Source: Cyprinodon diabolis (Eukaryota > Chordata > Actinopteri > Cyprinodontiformes > Cyprinodontidae). Taken from it: 64,000 nucleotides of DNA. The notes below the pieces were generated by a model. The model was given only the letters and a program-made list of their open reading frames with translations. It had not been told where the DNA came from and did no database searches. Positions 14,201-24,545 of this stretch are shown here, piece after piece. Numbering within the stretch: position 1 is the stretch's first letter; the number at the start of each line of letters is the position of its first letter. The stretch is taken from the NCBI GenBank assembly GCA_030533445.1, contig CM060080.1, positions 23,079,377 to 23,143,376 of the forward strand. The letters are read 5' to 3'. Both the position numbers and the translations under genes were made by a program.

Positions 14201-17200
14201 TTAATTAGTAATCGTAGTCTAGCTTAAAAGAGTTTTACATACATATTACATTTCGTGACCATCAACCCCTGAATTAGCGATCTAACAGTCTGGAAGACAA
14301 AGAAACAAAAATAAAATTAATCCAGTTCACTTTTTTCTGCCAGAAAAAAATCTATAATAATAATAATAATAAATAAAAAAATAACCATTTAGCTATAAGA
14401 ATGGTATATAGTTAGAAATAATTACGTTTACAAATGAATCCCTTCATTCTTCGTGTATCTTTATCCAACTATCTCCCAACAACTTTCTCCATATTTATCA
14501 AATTTTCTCTCAATATCTTCATCTGTTCTTTATATTAACTTGCTTAGCGAGGTCAGTATTGTAAACCAGTGAGCGTACTTCAATTCTAACCAGTCACCCT
14601 GTGATGTGTTAATTTCCTTGCTGCATAGGAGGGGCAGGGCCTGAAACACCTAAGCTATTTTCTATAGCTGGATAAGAGGAGAGGAGGAGCATGGCTGCTC
14701 CTCCTCTATATTATTATTATTACTTCTGGGTCACTCAAAAACTAAAAGCCTTTTTTTAACAGATGCTTTTGCGACACCTTTTGCAGCTCTGTCTGGAGGG
14801 GGTCCATATCATTTCATAAAAAGGCAATATAAAACAAGTTTTTTTTTAATATAGTAAAGATAATAATAAATTAGCTCTAATAATAAAACCTAATTATTCT
14901 AATTACAGTGACAGTTACATTTTTTCATAAATGCATTCACCAAACTTCAAAGAAATGTAATGTGCTTATTAGGGTAGTCACGATACTAAACTTTTCAACT
15001 CGATACCGATACTAAGGAAAATATTCGATACTCGATACCATTTTCGATACCACAAGGATAAAAACAAAGACTCCAAAATTCTACAGAAATATTTTCATTA
15101 ATAAATAAAATACAATAAAGGTTGTATGCTGTGCACAATATCAAGCAAGCTTGATAAAAAACTTATAAAATTAAAATTAAGTGTTCTTTCCTTGGCAATG
15201 CTTTGCACACATAACAATGACACAAACCAAACCGGTTAAGAAACAAAAATAATTCTCAGCAGCTGCACCTCTTACAAAAAAAAAGTCTGAAACTGAAAAG
15301 TGCACAGAATTATTCAATCATAAAGTGTTCTGAAAGGGCATTGTCCTCTATTCTGCACTTTAGATGAATGACTGTTTAGGTGCCACTGGTGGTAGCACTG
15401 TATCGATACTTTTGAAAATGAGTATTGTATCCGGATACAACGTTTCAGTATCGATACTTTTGACAACCCTAGTGCTTATGTATTCATAGTTTTTCTATGA
15501 GGGTTAAAAAAGGAACTCAAGTTCCTCTTGTTTCTGCTCTGAAAGTCAAAACAAGCAAAATTACTTCAGACTTCAATGACTGGAACAATTTTAGGTTGAC
15601 AAAGACTCAACTTTAAGTGGGGCGGCCATGAAAACTGAGTGATCAGGGGACTGTGATGGTCAGAGAGGTGAACAAGAGAGTGGCCAGATTAAAGCCACTC
15701 CTTAGGAACAAACAGACCGAAGCATGCCAGAACCCTCCCTAAGAACTTTTTGACCATAAATTGTTTTTGTCTTGAGAAAAAGACAAACTGGAATAAATGT
15801 CAGGTTCATGTTTGCAGGAAACCAAACATCACTCATCACAAGGCAAAAAAGTATCCAATGAGGAAGCATTGTAGAGGCAGCATCATGCTGTGGGAATGTT
15901 TTATCAGCAAAAGGAACTGGGAGACTAATAAGAGGTAAATATACATACAGCTATGTGCAGGGACAACTTGGTACAGAGTGCAAACAGGGGCCATGGTTCA
16001 TCTTTCACCCTCAGACATACAGCCAAGACATGAATACAGTTGCTTCAGTACAACTCTGAATATTCTATTTGGCCCAGTCGGAGAGTAAATCAGACTGAAA
16101 CATCCAGTGGGAATCTTAAAAACGTTTGTGGACAGCCTATCTGATTGCAAATGATGAAGCTTGATGGCATTTTCATAGAGGAATAGAGTACAGCGCTCAA
16201 AGCTGACGTGGCATTTAGGAAGACCTAAAGCTCCATGCCTAAAAATAAAATACCTATGTACACGTTTCACTATTCATTTTGCTTTTTCACATCATAAGGG
16301 CTTTGTTCCGTTTTAAAATCAGCTGCTATTTAGACTTAGACTTATTTTGTCATTTTGTATATACAAGTGTATACAAAAAGAAACTGTGTTTAAAACAGCT
16401 CTAGACACTTTCATTTTTTAAAGTGCAGCCTTGAAAACAGTAATAAATACATTAAAAAATAGTAATAAAAACATATGGCTGTATATTTACAGTTCTAACT
16501 TTTGTTTTATTTTTTTTACTTACAAAGCAAAATGTAGAAAAGGGGCTGGATGCATCTAGATTAGTTAGAATGAAGCTGAGATTTAAACAGGGAGAAATGG
16601 CCTAATGCAGAAAAATAAACACTCCATATATTATATATATGTCTGTGCGTGTGTGACAATTTGTTAGCTAGATTATAAATACACCTACATTTTTTCTTCC
16701 AACCTTCCAAATGCAAATCTAATAGCAGCTTATTTGTGAGTTTCTACAAATTATATTTTCTAGATCCTCTCCAGGAATGTGGATTAACAAATCATTTGAT
16801 GCAGGTGGTTATTTTCATTCTCAGTTTGCTTTCCCACCTTTAAAAAAGATTAAATAATTTTAAACTGCACGCAGAAAACATCTACTTTTTTGTGGTCACT
16901 CCATTTTTTTTTTTCAAAAGTAACTCAGAGGGAAACTGAGTGGGTTTCCCAGCTGTTTTAGCACCTTGTCAAAATCTTTCAAGTCATACAAGATACATTT
17001 CTTAAGAAAATAACTGAATAATCTCAAAGGATTATAGCAAAATGATTGGTTCAATTAAAATTCCTTATCTATCTCTGGTTTAATCTAATCTAATTTACAA
17101 ATCCCACAGCATGGCCACATGTCATCTAGAGCCTTGGTCTGCAGATCCACCTGCTCAGACACCTTGTCCACATACGTGTTCTCTCCCAGTGACAGCGGTC

Positions 17201-18035
17201 TGGTGGGAGGAACAACAGGCAGCCAACCCATTGGACATGAGGAACGTGCCTTTACAGCAGCAGGAGCTGCTAGCCTGTTCGGATTAGCATCAACCACCGA
17301 CACCAGCTAGCTGCTCGAAGCTGAAGTCGATCTTATTTTAATTCGAGCTGTTCTTCAGCTCCTATCTCACAAATATCAGTCTCTCCCCGTTGCCATCGCC
17401 ACACCAATAAAGCGAGGTGCAACACAGCAGAGCGCTGATAGTAGCTTAAGAAGTAGCAGTTGTCAGCATTCTACACGTGGTGCTCATGAGCAATCCAAGC
17501 ACGGGGGGATGGGGCAAATATCATGTTAACACCACCTCTGATCTTAGTATACATTCTGATTTTTTATTATTCTTTACTAATCTCTGTGGGAAAGCTGACA
17601 TGTATAAATTAAGGTGGGATTTCCTATATTGAAGCCATTAAAAAGCTGAAAAGGTGTGAATACTTAGCATTTTAAATATGGATCCAGCTTACCTGTCTCA
17701 GGCGAGCTGGAGTTGATGTTACCGACCGGTACTCTGCCCGTGGTTCTTTTTGTCCAAGGGTTAACTTTCGGTGGAGGAGCTTCAACAACTTTCTTCTCAA
17801 CGGTCGAGTCAGCGTCACCGCTCCGTTCATTCTCTTTATCGTTTTCTTTGCTTTTCTTATGGCTGTCCCCCTGGCTCTTGTTCGTCTCGGGTTTGTGGCA
17901 GTCAGTCTGTTTTTCCGAACCTTGATTCTCTTGTTCTTTGTGGAAATGAGCCCCCTCCGACTTGTCCTGCACCCCGCCGGAGCTGCTCGCTGTCAAACCC
18001 GAGTCAACTTGGCTACACTCAACCTCAGTGGACAT
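501..18035 (-). CDS. larp1b: La-related protein 1B (larp1b; larp1 is the alternative), N-terminal half, continues off the left edge
   Basis: LARP1-family proteins bind mRNA in the cytoplasm (5'TOP and poly(A) features) and control its translation and stability. Coding exons on the minus strand are 18035-17693, 13072-13011, 10751-10695, 9462-9246, 6245-6072, 4821-4696, 4570-4402, 920-776 and 678-501. All junctions are GT-AG and the phases join without a break, giving 490 codons plus one base. Markers in order: '[13 protein letters not shown]' (exon 1), '[14 protein letters not shown]' (exon 2), '[14 protein letters not shown]' (exon 3), a charged Lys/Glu/Ser exon (exon 4), '[13 protein letters not shown]' (exon 5), an Arg-Gly run (exon 6), '[10 protein letters not shown]' with 'LLKEYIKRQ' (exon 7), and the La motif (exons 7-9) ending at '[16 protein letters not shown]'. 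The tyrosine-rich YYYDDG and 'WPIPGP' favour LARP1B over LARP1. I start at ATG 18035 because the frame upstream has no earlier ATG before the 5'UTR. The C-terminal DM15 repeats are outside the window. Family certain, paralogue probable. Confidence 0.88.
921..4401. other. larp1b intron 7
   Basis: AT-rich intron. Contains a Tc1-end-like stretch ('gtaaaagtattcatact', about 1183-1260), the MITE at 2505-2670 and a (T)n run near 3680. No coding exon is visible. Confidence 0.6.
2505..2670. mobile_element. MITE-like repeat (CAGTGG...CCATTG ends)
   Basis: The ends CAGTGGCTCTCAGTCC and GGATTGAGAACCATTG are imperfect inverted repeats, and the inside resembles a widespread fish repeat ('cctgcaggttttaggtgtttt'). 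No clear target duplication is visible. Confidence 0.6.
4402..4821 (-). CDS. larp1b: larp1b exons 6 and 7: Arg-Gly-rich stretch, then the lead-in to the La motif
   Basis: Exon 6 (4821-4696) encodes an acidic/Ser opening and then alternating Gly and Arg, an RGG-like RNA-binding segment. I place its donor at CGAG|GTGG (exon end 4696), because only a phase-1 end joins in frame to exon 7. An upstream GAG|GTCG is the same phase and would drop a few GR repeats. Exon 7 (4570-4402) encodes [11 protein letters not shown], the YYYDDG tract and '[11 protein letters not shown]', the first helix leading into the La motif. It ends CAAAT|GTAAGT, splitting an Ile codon. Confidence 0.84.
4822..6071. other. 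larp1b intron 5
   Basis: AT-rich intron with a Tc1-end-like 'gggtgtgaatactttcagaagg' at about 5699 and poly(A/T) runs. Nothing coding is seen. Confidence 0.55.
6246..9245. other. larp1b intron 4
   Basis: AT-rich with several T-runs (6610, 7670, 8245). I see no exon and no clear mobile element. Confidence 0.5.
10190..10380 (-). repeat. tRNA-derived SINE
   Basis: On the minus strand the sequence opens GGCATGCAGGTGGCGCAGCGGTTAGC in two parts: an A-box (TGGCGCAGCGGTT, 10367-10355) and, 50 bp later, a B-box-like GGTTTCGAATTCGACC (10304-10289). A 'cctttgccacatgtccctcccc' type body follows, typical of fish tRNA SINEs. Confidence 0.8.
11165..11242. repeat. Compound microsatellite (TA)n(GA)n
   Basis: About 20 TA units followed by about 18 GA units without a break. 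Confidence 0.97.
11369..11808. mobile_element. hAT non-autonomous element with 'ATATCG' repeats
   Basis: Begins TAGGGGTGAGGGAAATAATCG and ends ...CCAATACTCACCTCTA. Perfect 8-bp duplications TTGAGAAC lie at 11361-11368 and 11809-11816. Clusters of 'atatcgtgat' occur at both ends. It lies in larp1b intron 2. Confidence 0.87.
12052..12235. repeat. Partial copy of the 'CACTATATAGAGC' repeat
   Basis: 'tgtgtctgaacgtccgccct...ccctcaatcactatatagagctgggac' matches the left part of the element at 46676. The right end is not clear. Confidence 0.5.
14970..15471. mobile_element. hAT non-autonomous element with 'CGATAC' subterminal repeats
   Basis: Ends TAGGGTAGTCACGATAC and GTATCGATACTTTTGACAACCCTA (imperfect inverted repeats). 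Flanked by perfect 8-bp duplications GTGCTTAT (14962-14969, 15472-15479). No coding sequence is visible. It lies in larp1b intron 1. Confidence 0.87.
15600..16080 (+). pseudogene. Degraded Tc1-like transposase relic
   Basis: Fragments such as 'tgtgatggtcagagaggtgaacaagag', 'ggcagcatcatgctgtgggaatgtttt' and 'cacagccaagac'-like 'atacagccaagacatgaa' follow the order of a fish Tc1 transposase. There is no usable reading frame. Confidence 0.6.
17693..18035 (-). CDS. larp1b: larp1b coding exon 1 (start codon; [10 protein letters not shown] motif)
   Basis: ATG at 18035-18033, preceded by AGG. The exon encodes about 114 residues, mostly polar, low-complexity sequence rich in Ser, Glu, Lys and Gln, then the conserved '[12 protein letters not shown]' found near the N-terminus of LARP1 proteins. 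It ends at ACAG|GTAAGC in phase 1. The joined codon with the next exon (G|AT) gives Asp. Confidence 0.87.
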
Positions 18036-18480
18036 CCTGCTGGTTTGCTTGCAGCGCGCGGTGTTAAAGCCAGTGTGGATTCTTGGTTCTTGTTTTCTTT
18101 GCACAGAGAAAAGTCGTGAACAGCTCGGGAGGTGACCACATCCACTCGAGGTAAACAGATTTTGGGCTGGACCTCGCTAGCCCGCTAGCCGAGACGCTCC
18201 TGCAGCTAACTGTTAGCTAGCCTGGGACCATGCAGAAGCTGGCGAGCCCGAGTCAGACGTTTTTTCCCGCGATATTTAACACTTTCATATCATTTAACAA
18301 CTTGTTTAGTTAGCTTTCACAAACGCCACAAGTTCTTGTTTGCTTCTTGGGGACTTTGACTAACTTTAGAGGGGAAAAAACTACTACAACGACCTCCTGT
18401 CTGTCTCTAATTTCACCTCCACGCTACCAGCAGCGAGCTCGTGCAGCAAGCTCTCCTAGGCCTGTAAACACTGACTCTCC
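18036..18480 (-). promoter_or_regulatory. larp1b: larp1b 5'UTR and probable promoter region
   Basis: The stretch just upstream of the larp1b start is richer in G+C and CpG than its surroundings, with several AGCTAGC/GCTAGC blocks, and no TATA box is evident. The transcription start cannot be fixed from sequence alone. This is inferred from its position next to the first coding exon. Confidence 0.5.
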
Positions 18481-18659
18481 TGCCCCCAGTGGCCATTCCT
18501 AGGAACTGCAAAGCAAATATTTAAAACTTTTTCAACACAAAATGGAATACAATTTACAGAAGCAGTTTTTTGTAATTTACGGACGAGGATTAGAGCCACT
18601 GGAAAAAAAAAAGAAGCTAACTGATTTTTAAATTTTATTTCAGTTTAATATGGGGAAAA

Positions 18660-18796
18660 GTCAGAATTCTGACTTTTTTCTCAGAATTCTGACTTTTTTT
18701 TCTTGGAATTCTGACTTTAATCTCGGAATTCTGGCTTTATTCTCAGAATTCTGACTTTTTTCTCGGAATTCTGACTTTAATCTCGGAATTCTGACT
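18660..18796. repeat. Tandem repeat, about 20-bp unit, seven copies
   Basis: Units of the form CTCRGAATTCTGACTTTWWT repeat head to tail. Each carries an EcoRI-like GAATTC. It lies just upstream of the larp1b promoter. Confidence 0.9.
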
Positions 18797-19134
18797 GTAC
18801 TAACTTGTATAGAGGAAATGGAAAATGTATTTTATACAAATAACTCCTGAATTAGATGCATTTATTTTACAATCAATTTAAGCATATAAAATATATGAAC
18901 TTTTAAAATGTTTATAACTTTCAAGAGCCAATGCATACTGATCTAACCCTAAGCTAGATTCCAAAAATTTATATTTCTGTTTAAATCAGCCAGAAAGGAA
19001 GGTACCTTGACTCACATTTAAATTTCAGTGTTGTAATAATAAATCCATGTGACAAATTAGGTCAAGATTACCAAACCTTAGTTAATCCAGTGGTAATCTT
19101 CTAGTGCCAATTGAAAAGATATGTATAAAATGCA

Positions 19135-19940
19135 AAAAATGCATAACCCTTGAACTATTTCACCCCTTGCTTTGACACAAACTTCAATGTGCTTCAATTT
19201 TATGTAATTGATATTGGTCAACTCTGCGATTGGATGCCCTCTGGATTTTTTTGGGGGGGAAGGATCCTAACTAAATGAACATCACTGTTGGATAATGTCT
19301 CCCACCTCATGCATGAAGCTGTTGCAGAACTGGAGAGCTTCTTCAGTGACAGACTGCTGCACCCTAAATGCACCAGGAAGTGTTATCACAGATCCTTCCT
19401 CCATGCAGCTGTAAGACTCTCTATAACCATCACTGTTCCCAACAACCTAAATAAATTGTTACATTCATGCTGATTTTTTTTCACAGTTTCTACCATAGTC
19501 AGTTAAATAACATGCTGCTGTCATTTTGCACATCTCTGATGTTGCAGCTATTTTCGAATGTCCATTACTGTAAAAATGTCCACTGTCGTATATTTGTTAT
19601 TTATTCTCCAGGTGCACAGTATTTATGTTGTTAAAACTCTTTGCTGTAAAGTATTTTATTTGTTTATTTTTTTAACACTTAACTATTATGTTATTTGTGT
19701 ACTCTCTTCTGAGGTCCATATTTGTGTGACAATTTCTTCTATAATCTTTTTCCTGCTGTAACACAAGAATTTACCCATTGTGGGACAATAAAGGGATTTT
19801 CTATTCTATTCTATTCTATTTTATGTAATTGATATTGGGCATCAAGGGAAGTGTACCGAGGGGCATAATGCCCAGAGTGGTGCTTAGTTGTGAAGTGGAA
19901 AGAAAGTGATGAATAAGTTTGATCACCTGTTGTCGGGTCT
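19135..19940. repeat. Older Tc1-type repeat split by the LINE
   Basis: The sequence left of the LINE ('cccttgaactatttcacc...acaaacttcaatgtg') and right of it ('gtggtgcttagttgtgaagtggaaag') would be continuous without the insertion. It resembles the ends of fish Tc1 elements. The LINE at 19218-19818 is therefore nested in it. Confidence 0.6.
19218..19818 (+). mobile_element. 5'-truncated LINE insertion with a 20-bp target duplication
   Basis: The inserted segment is bounded by perfect copies of TTTTATGTAATTGATATTGG at 19198-19217 and 19819-19838. Its 5' part encodes a LINE C-terminal tail ('DNVSHLMHEAV' ... 'RLLHPKC' ... 'HRSFLHAAVRL'). Its 3' end carries 'gtgggacaataaaggg' followed by a (TTCTA)n tail. 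This style of tail is that of fish L2/CR1-like LINEs. Confidence 0.9.
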
Positions 19941-21254
19941 TTAATCTCCTCCACAAGCTGTAGGATTGTTTTATGAGACATGTCCTGCTGCAGCCAGACA
20001 GCTGACACCTCTGCTGTAAGAAAATCTATTTACTCATTTAAATCTTCTGACTCCTTGGCTGGTTGCCGCTTCATTTGCCCAGTGTTTTTAACCATCGTTA
20101 TTGGTGCTAACATTTAACCTTGGTATCAGAGGTGAAGCCCTTTGTAGGTTGGTGAAGAACATAATTTCCATAATATTATCTTTAAAATAGGAGCTACTCC
20201 TTTCCGTGTCTGATCTCTCTCCTGCCAATTGTTTGTTGTTAAGGAGAGCTCCCATAAGCTGGTTTATACTGGATGTTTTTCTCCTGTTAAAAGGGACATT
20301 TTACTCCACTGTCCCCAGAGCCACATGGGACTGCTGCAAAGTTAACGACTTAACGCAATCACTGTCCTCTATCACTACACGTTAGTGGAAGAGGGAATGC
20401 TGGAAAATCAGTGGCTTAATGCAAATTGGCTTTATTTAAATTAACAGAATTTTTTTTTTTTTTTAACAAAGTTGCATGAACTAAACTTGAGTCCATTTAT
20501 AATAACCATTAGGTTTTAACATACTGAGAATCTGTGGATGATATAAAAGGGCCACATATCTGTAAATATATAGTAAATCTGTTTAGCTTTTTAAATTAGT
20601 CCATTTTAAATGATTTAACTCATCTAACATAAACTCAATTGAATCTTAAAACAGAACCATGAAGACCAAGAAACGCAGCAAAAGGGTCAGGGAGTGATGT
20701 CATCAAGTGGTGAGAAGGAGCTGGATTATAAAATAATTTCAGAAACTACAGAGGTGATTTCTTTATGCTTTAGGGAGGCGTTTCTCCATGAGGGAAAGGT
20801 TCATAGTAAGAGTTAAAGAAATAGTTTATGAAACTGGAAAAACATGTTGCTGGGGTGGAGGTTCACTTACAGCAGTACAGCAACTCTGAAGACACAGTCA
20901 AGCTTAACTGGGATGGTTTATATAAAGGAATATTCCTGTGAAAAAGACCCAGTGAAAGCCCACACAGAAATCCATCGAGTTCCTGATGGAAAATCATGCA
21001 ATTGCTCTTCTATACGCTGTGCATCCAATGTGAAAGAATTTTCAAAGAAAAGTGGACAATATGACTGGTTCATAGATGGATAAAGTTACCAGAAATGTAA
21101 CCTGAAATGAGCGTAGCTGTATTTTCTAAAATATCTGAAAAAAAAAGAAATTTAAATGAGAATTTAAAGTGATTATGGATGCATACATGCAACTTCTTAA
21201 ACATTCATAATTTCCTATCACTTTACTTTTTGTATTTGAAAAATATGTGACAAT

Positions 21255-21640
21255 GAGAAAGCAAAGAAAGGCAAGTTTATTTAAATAGCACAATTCAGTA
21301 CACAGACAAAAGGTGCTTTACATGACTTAGACAATAGAAAAGAAGAGAATAAATACCTCAGTTAACAGTTTAACTTCAGCAGTCAAAGTTAGAAACAAAT
21401 GGGTTTTTAAGTGTGACTTAAAAAAATATCAGAATTTCAGCACATTAACAGTTTTCTGGGAGTTTGTTTCAGATCAGTGGAGCATAGGAACTAAATTCTG
21501 CTTTTCCATGTTTGGTTCTAGTTCTGGGTGAACAGAGCTGGCTTGAACTAGAAGACCCGAGTGGTCTGAGAGGTTGACACACTGACAACAAATCTAATAG
21601 GAAGAAGTTCGAAGGCCATGGATACATTTAGAAGGCACTG
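21255..21640 (+). repeat. Interspersed repeat ('aaggcaagtttatttaaatagcac' type)
   Basis: The start 'ggcaagtttatttaaatagcacaattcagtacacag' is a very frequent fish repeat head, followed by 'gtgctttacatgactta'. No coding sequence is evident. Confidence 0.55.
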
Positions 21641-22081
21641 ACAGATCATTAAGATAAATTTCAATACTTCTTATTTGTGAAAAAAGCTCATACATTAAAG
21701 TCTTTGCTTCACATTTTTTAGACCTTCTGAGGGTTTTATGGTTGTACTGGTATAGTGGAAATCAGACCCTCAAGCCCCTCCCCTCCTCACATGCACAATA
21801 AAAACGAAAAGCAGAGTTACTATCATAATGTTCCTAAAATAATTTTAAGGTAAAAGGAAGCTCCTGGAGTTATCAGATAAAAAATATGTTCACACATAAT
21901 ATGGGTCACCATTTCTATCAAAAGATTAATGCATACTAAGAGGTGTCTAAATAGAAAGAATCTCAACATGCTCCCAACCCAGTGTTGGAGACCAGACCAG
22001 ACCAGGATCCATATAGTCCATACGCATGTGCAAGACGTCAGATTCATGTTTATCCCTTTAGTTTTCTATGAAAAATAGACT

Positions 22082-22237
22082 TTAAACTACCTCAATGGGC
22101 ATGTATCCTTTTAGTCATGTACAAAAAAAACAATTGAAAGTGAGATTACCATACGCTTCAAAAAATACCAAAAAGTGAGTAATTAAATTGTTTTTTGTAC
22201 ATGACTAAAGGGTTACACGCCTGTTGAGGTAGTTTAA
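22082..22237. mobile_element. Short palindromic MITE
   Basis: TTAAACTACCTCAA...TAGTCATGTACAAAAAA faces TTTTTTGTACATGACTA...TTGAGGTAGTTTAA. The two arms are about 55 bp each around a 40-bp centre. It lies in the larp1b/drap1-like spacer. Confidence 0.7.
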
Positions 22238-23224
22238 CATTCATTTTTTGAACAAAACTAAAGGGGAAAACAGGGATTAATTAAAGGAATAAACAGGTAT
22301 TGACTGCCCGGGTATGCTCATTTGACAGAATACCGGTACCTAAAAATGACCTAGTAAGGATGTGTAGATAGCATGTGAGACTACAATATTGGTTTTCATT
22401 CATTAAAGTAAAAACAACTGTCCTAATCATCCCAAGTAACTGGTTATAAAACCATTGGGGGTTTAACTGCATCAAGCATCTGCAGGATTATTTCCAAATC
22501 AGCCACATGTCAGTGCATTTCAATTGACTTTTAGTCCAGACTTTCATTAGGCCGCTGTTCAATTAGCATTTTCTGAATAACTCAGAGGTTGATTTGAAAG
22601 TGTGAGTCCAACAACATCCAGATGTGGAGATCCTGAAGCAAAGAAGGAGACTGAGACTGCACCTTCCACCACTGTGATTAACTATGGGGATTATGTTCAT
22701 CCGCTTTTGTCTAGTCAGCCCTGAGAATATGTTTTCTCAAAATTTTATAGATCATGAGGATGTTTTCTGATAAACATGAACTGGATCTTTGTGCAATCTT
22801 TGCTCTGCAGGGGTATTGAACTTTGCGACTGAGTCCAGTTTGACCAGTTTATCTCTTTCTGAGTAAGGGGATGCCTGCCGTGCCTGTTCTGGGTTCTTTG
22901 GAGACCTTCTGGGTGATGCTTAGAAGCTTTTAGACTTATTTTGTCAGACTGGCTAAAGTGTTCTTTGTAATTGTTGTTTATGGCTTTCACTGAGGTCCCC
23001 TGGCTTCTAACCCTTTGCAGATGGATATTTATTTATTCTTTTATTCCTCACCTGTTTGTGATTCTTTTTTTTTTTTTTTAGTTCAGAGCAAGATGTGTTA
23101 TTTATGAAGAGCATTTATTCTATCTACAGTACTGTTACTCTTAAAGGCTGGAGCAATATGGCTAGTTTTATTCAGCTTTATAAAATATTGAATCAATTCT
23201 CTTAGTCAGCTTTGCCATAGTTTA

Positions 23225-23735
23225 CCTCATCCTAGGTGATATGACCCAGAGAACAGACTCAAGGTTTGTGAAATGATGCCTGCAGAACCATCTCCTCATC
23301 AACACAAGGAAAACCAAGGAGCTGGTGGTAGATGTCTGCAGATGCAGACTCACCTCACCGACACCATGAGACATCCAGGGAAATGATTTTTAAATAGTGG
23401 ACCTGGGTGTTCACCAGAACCTCAAACTGGACTGGAGTAGCAACTCTGATGCTCTTTACAGGAAATGTCTGCAGAGTCCATCTTCTTAGGAAGCTGAGGT
23501 CTTTTGGAGTGTGGATGGTCCTTCTCTAACTGTATTGTGACATCAACCATCCTTTGTGTTGTATTTTGAGTGAAGCAGCTTATTTACAGCTGAGAAGAGG
23601 TTAGATAAGCTGCCAGCTCTGTCCCAGGAAGGCTCCTGGCCACAGTACAGGTGGTGGAAGATAGAAGAACTCCTTAAAAAATGACAGAAATGTTGGACAA
23701 TGTCTCCCATCCCCAATTAGTAGAAAACTATAGCA
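23225..23735 (+). pseudogene. LINE reverse transcriptase remnant
   Basis: Broken frames read 'NHLLINTRKTKELVVD', 'LGVHQNLKLDW', 'SNSDALYRKCLQS', 'KRLDKLPALS', the C-terminal part of a fish LINE reverse transcriptase, with many stops and shifts. It ends with 'ggacaatgtctcccatcc', also seen in the LINE at 19218, so they belong to one family. Confidence 0.75.
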
Positions 23736-24389
23736 TCCTTGATCGCAGATCCCTACTTTCAATATTGCTAGACTTTATATCCATACCTATTGAAGAAGTT
23801 GTAAGCATCCCTGGTTTTAATTGCATTTTTTTTTGTGAGTAAAATGTCTGTTGCTTTTTTTTATGCACAATTACAGATGTGAATGTCGTACATTTTCAAA
23901 TAATCCAGTTTACTTGCCCCGATTGAAATAATTTCTCAACAGTGGGACAATCAAGGATTATTCAATTAATTTTTTATTTGCTTGCTTATTATAGGCATTT
24001 AAGAGAAAAAAACATGGAAAAAACATTTACTCTTCTTTCAACCATGTCACATTTTCTTAAAATCAATACCACAAACCTTTTTTTTTTTTATATGACAGAC
24101 CAAGACTTAATATCACATGAATATTTTATGTAAGGAATAAATACATTTTTGTATAAATGAACCCTTCTAAATAAATCTAAATGAAATAAATGAGGTCCTT
24201 AATATTTATTTTCATCAATGATTAAAACGTCCAACTTAAATTTTAGTATATCAAATAATTCACAATGATTTATTTGATATATATAAATTTAGACATTTAA
24301 TTCATACAACAACATTATTAGAAATATAATAAATAGTATCTTGATTTTAGTTTTGGTTTTACCTCCTCTGTTTTTTATAATGTCATGTT

Positions 24390-24403
24390 GTTGCCATGGT
24401 AAT
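24390..24403 (+). promoter_or_regulatory. Candidate RFX X-box upstream of the drap1-like gene
   Basis: GTTGCCATGGTAAT matches the RFX-family X-box palindrome (GTYRCCATGRYRAC) at 13 of 14 positions. It lies about 143 bp upstream of the ATG, a usual spacing for a functional X-box. Regulation by RFX factors is inferred only. Confidence 0.45.
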
Positions 24404-24545
24404 TTCTTGGGGTCAAATGTTGACATCACTTTTTTTTTTTTCCTACCGGTTTTCTACAAACCAAGAGTAAACAAATGGAGGCTACAGCGCTTATCTGTAA
24501 AAACATGGAAAATGTAAGCAAACAGCGGGGATTACAGCAACGAAA

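Larger units (their letters stand above)
13073..17692. other. larp1b intron 1
   Basis: Holds the hAT element at 14970-15471, the Tc1 relic at 15600-16080 and further AT-rich DNA. The part around 13340-13700 is less AT-rich but shows no splice-bounded coding frame. Confidence 0.55.
19941..24389. other. Spacer between larp1b and the drap1-like gene
   Basis: Besides the repeats listed at 21255, 22082 and 23225, I see nothing coding. Confidence 0.5.
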
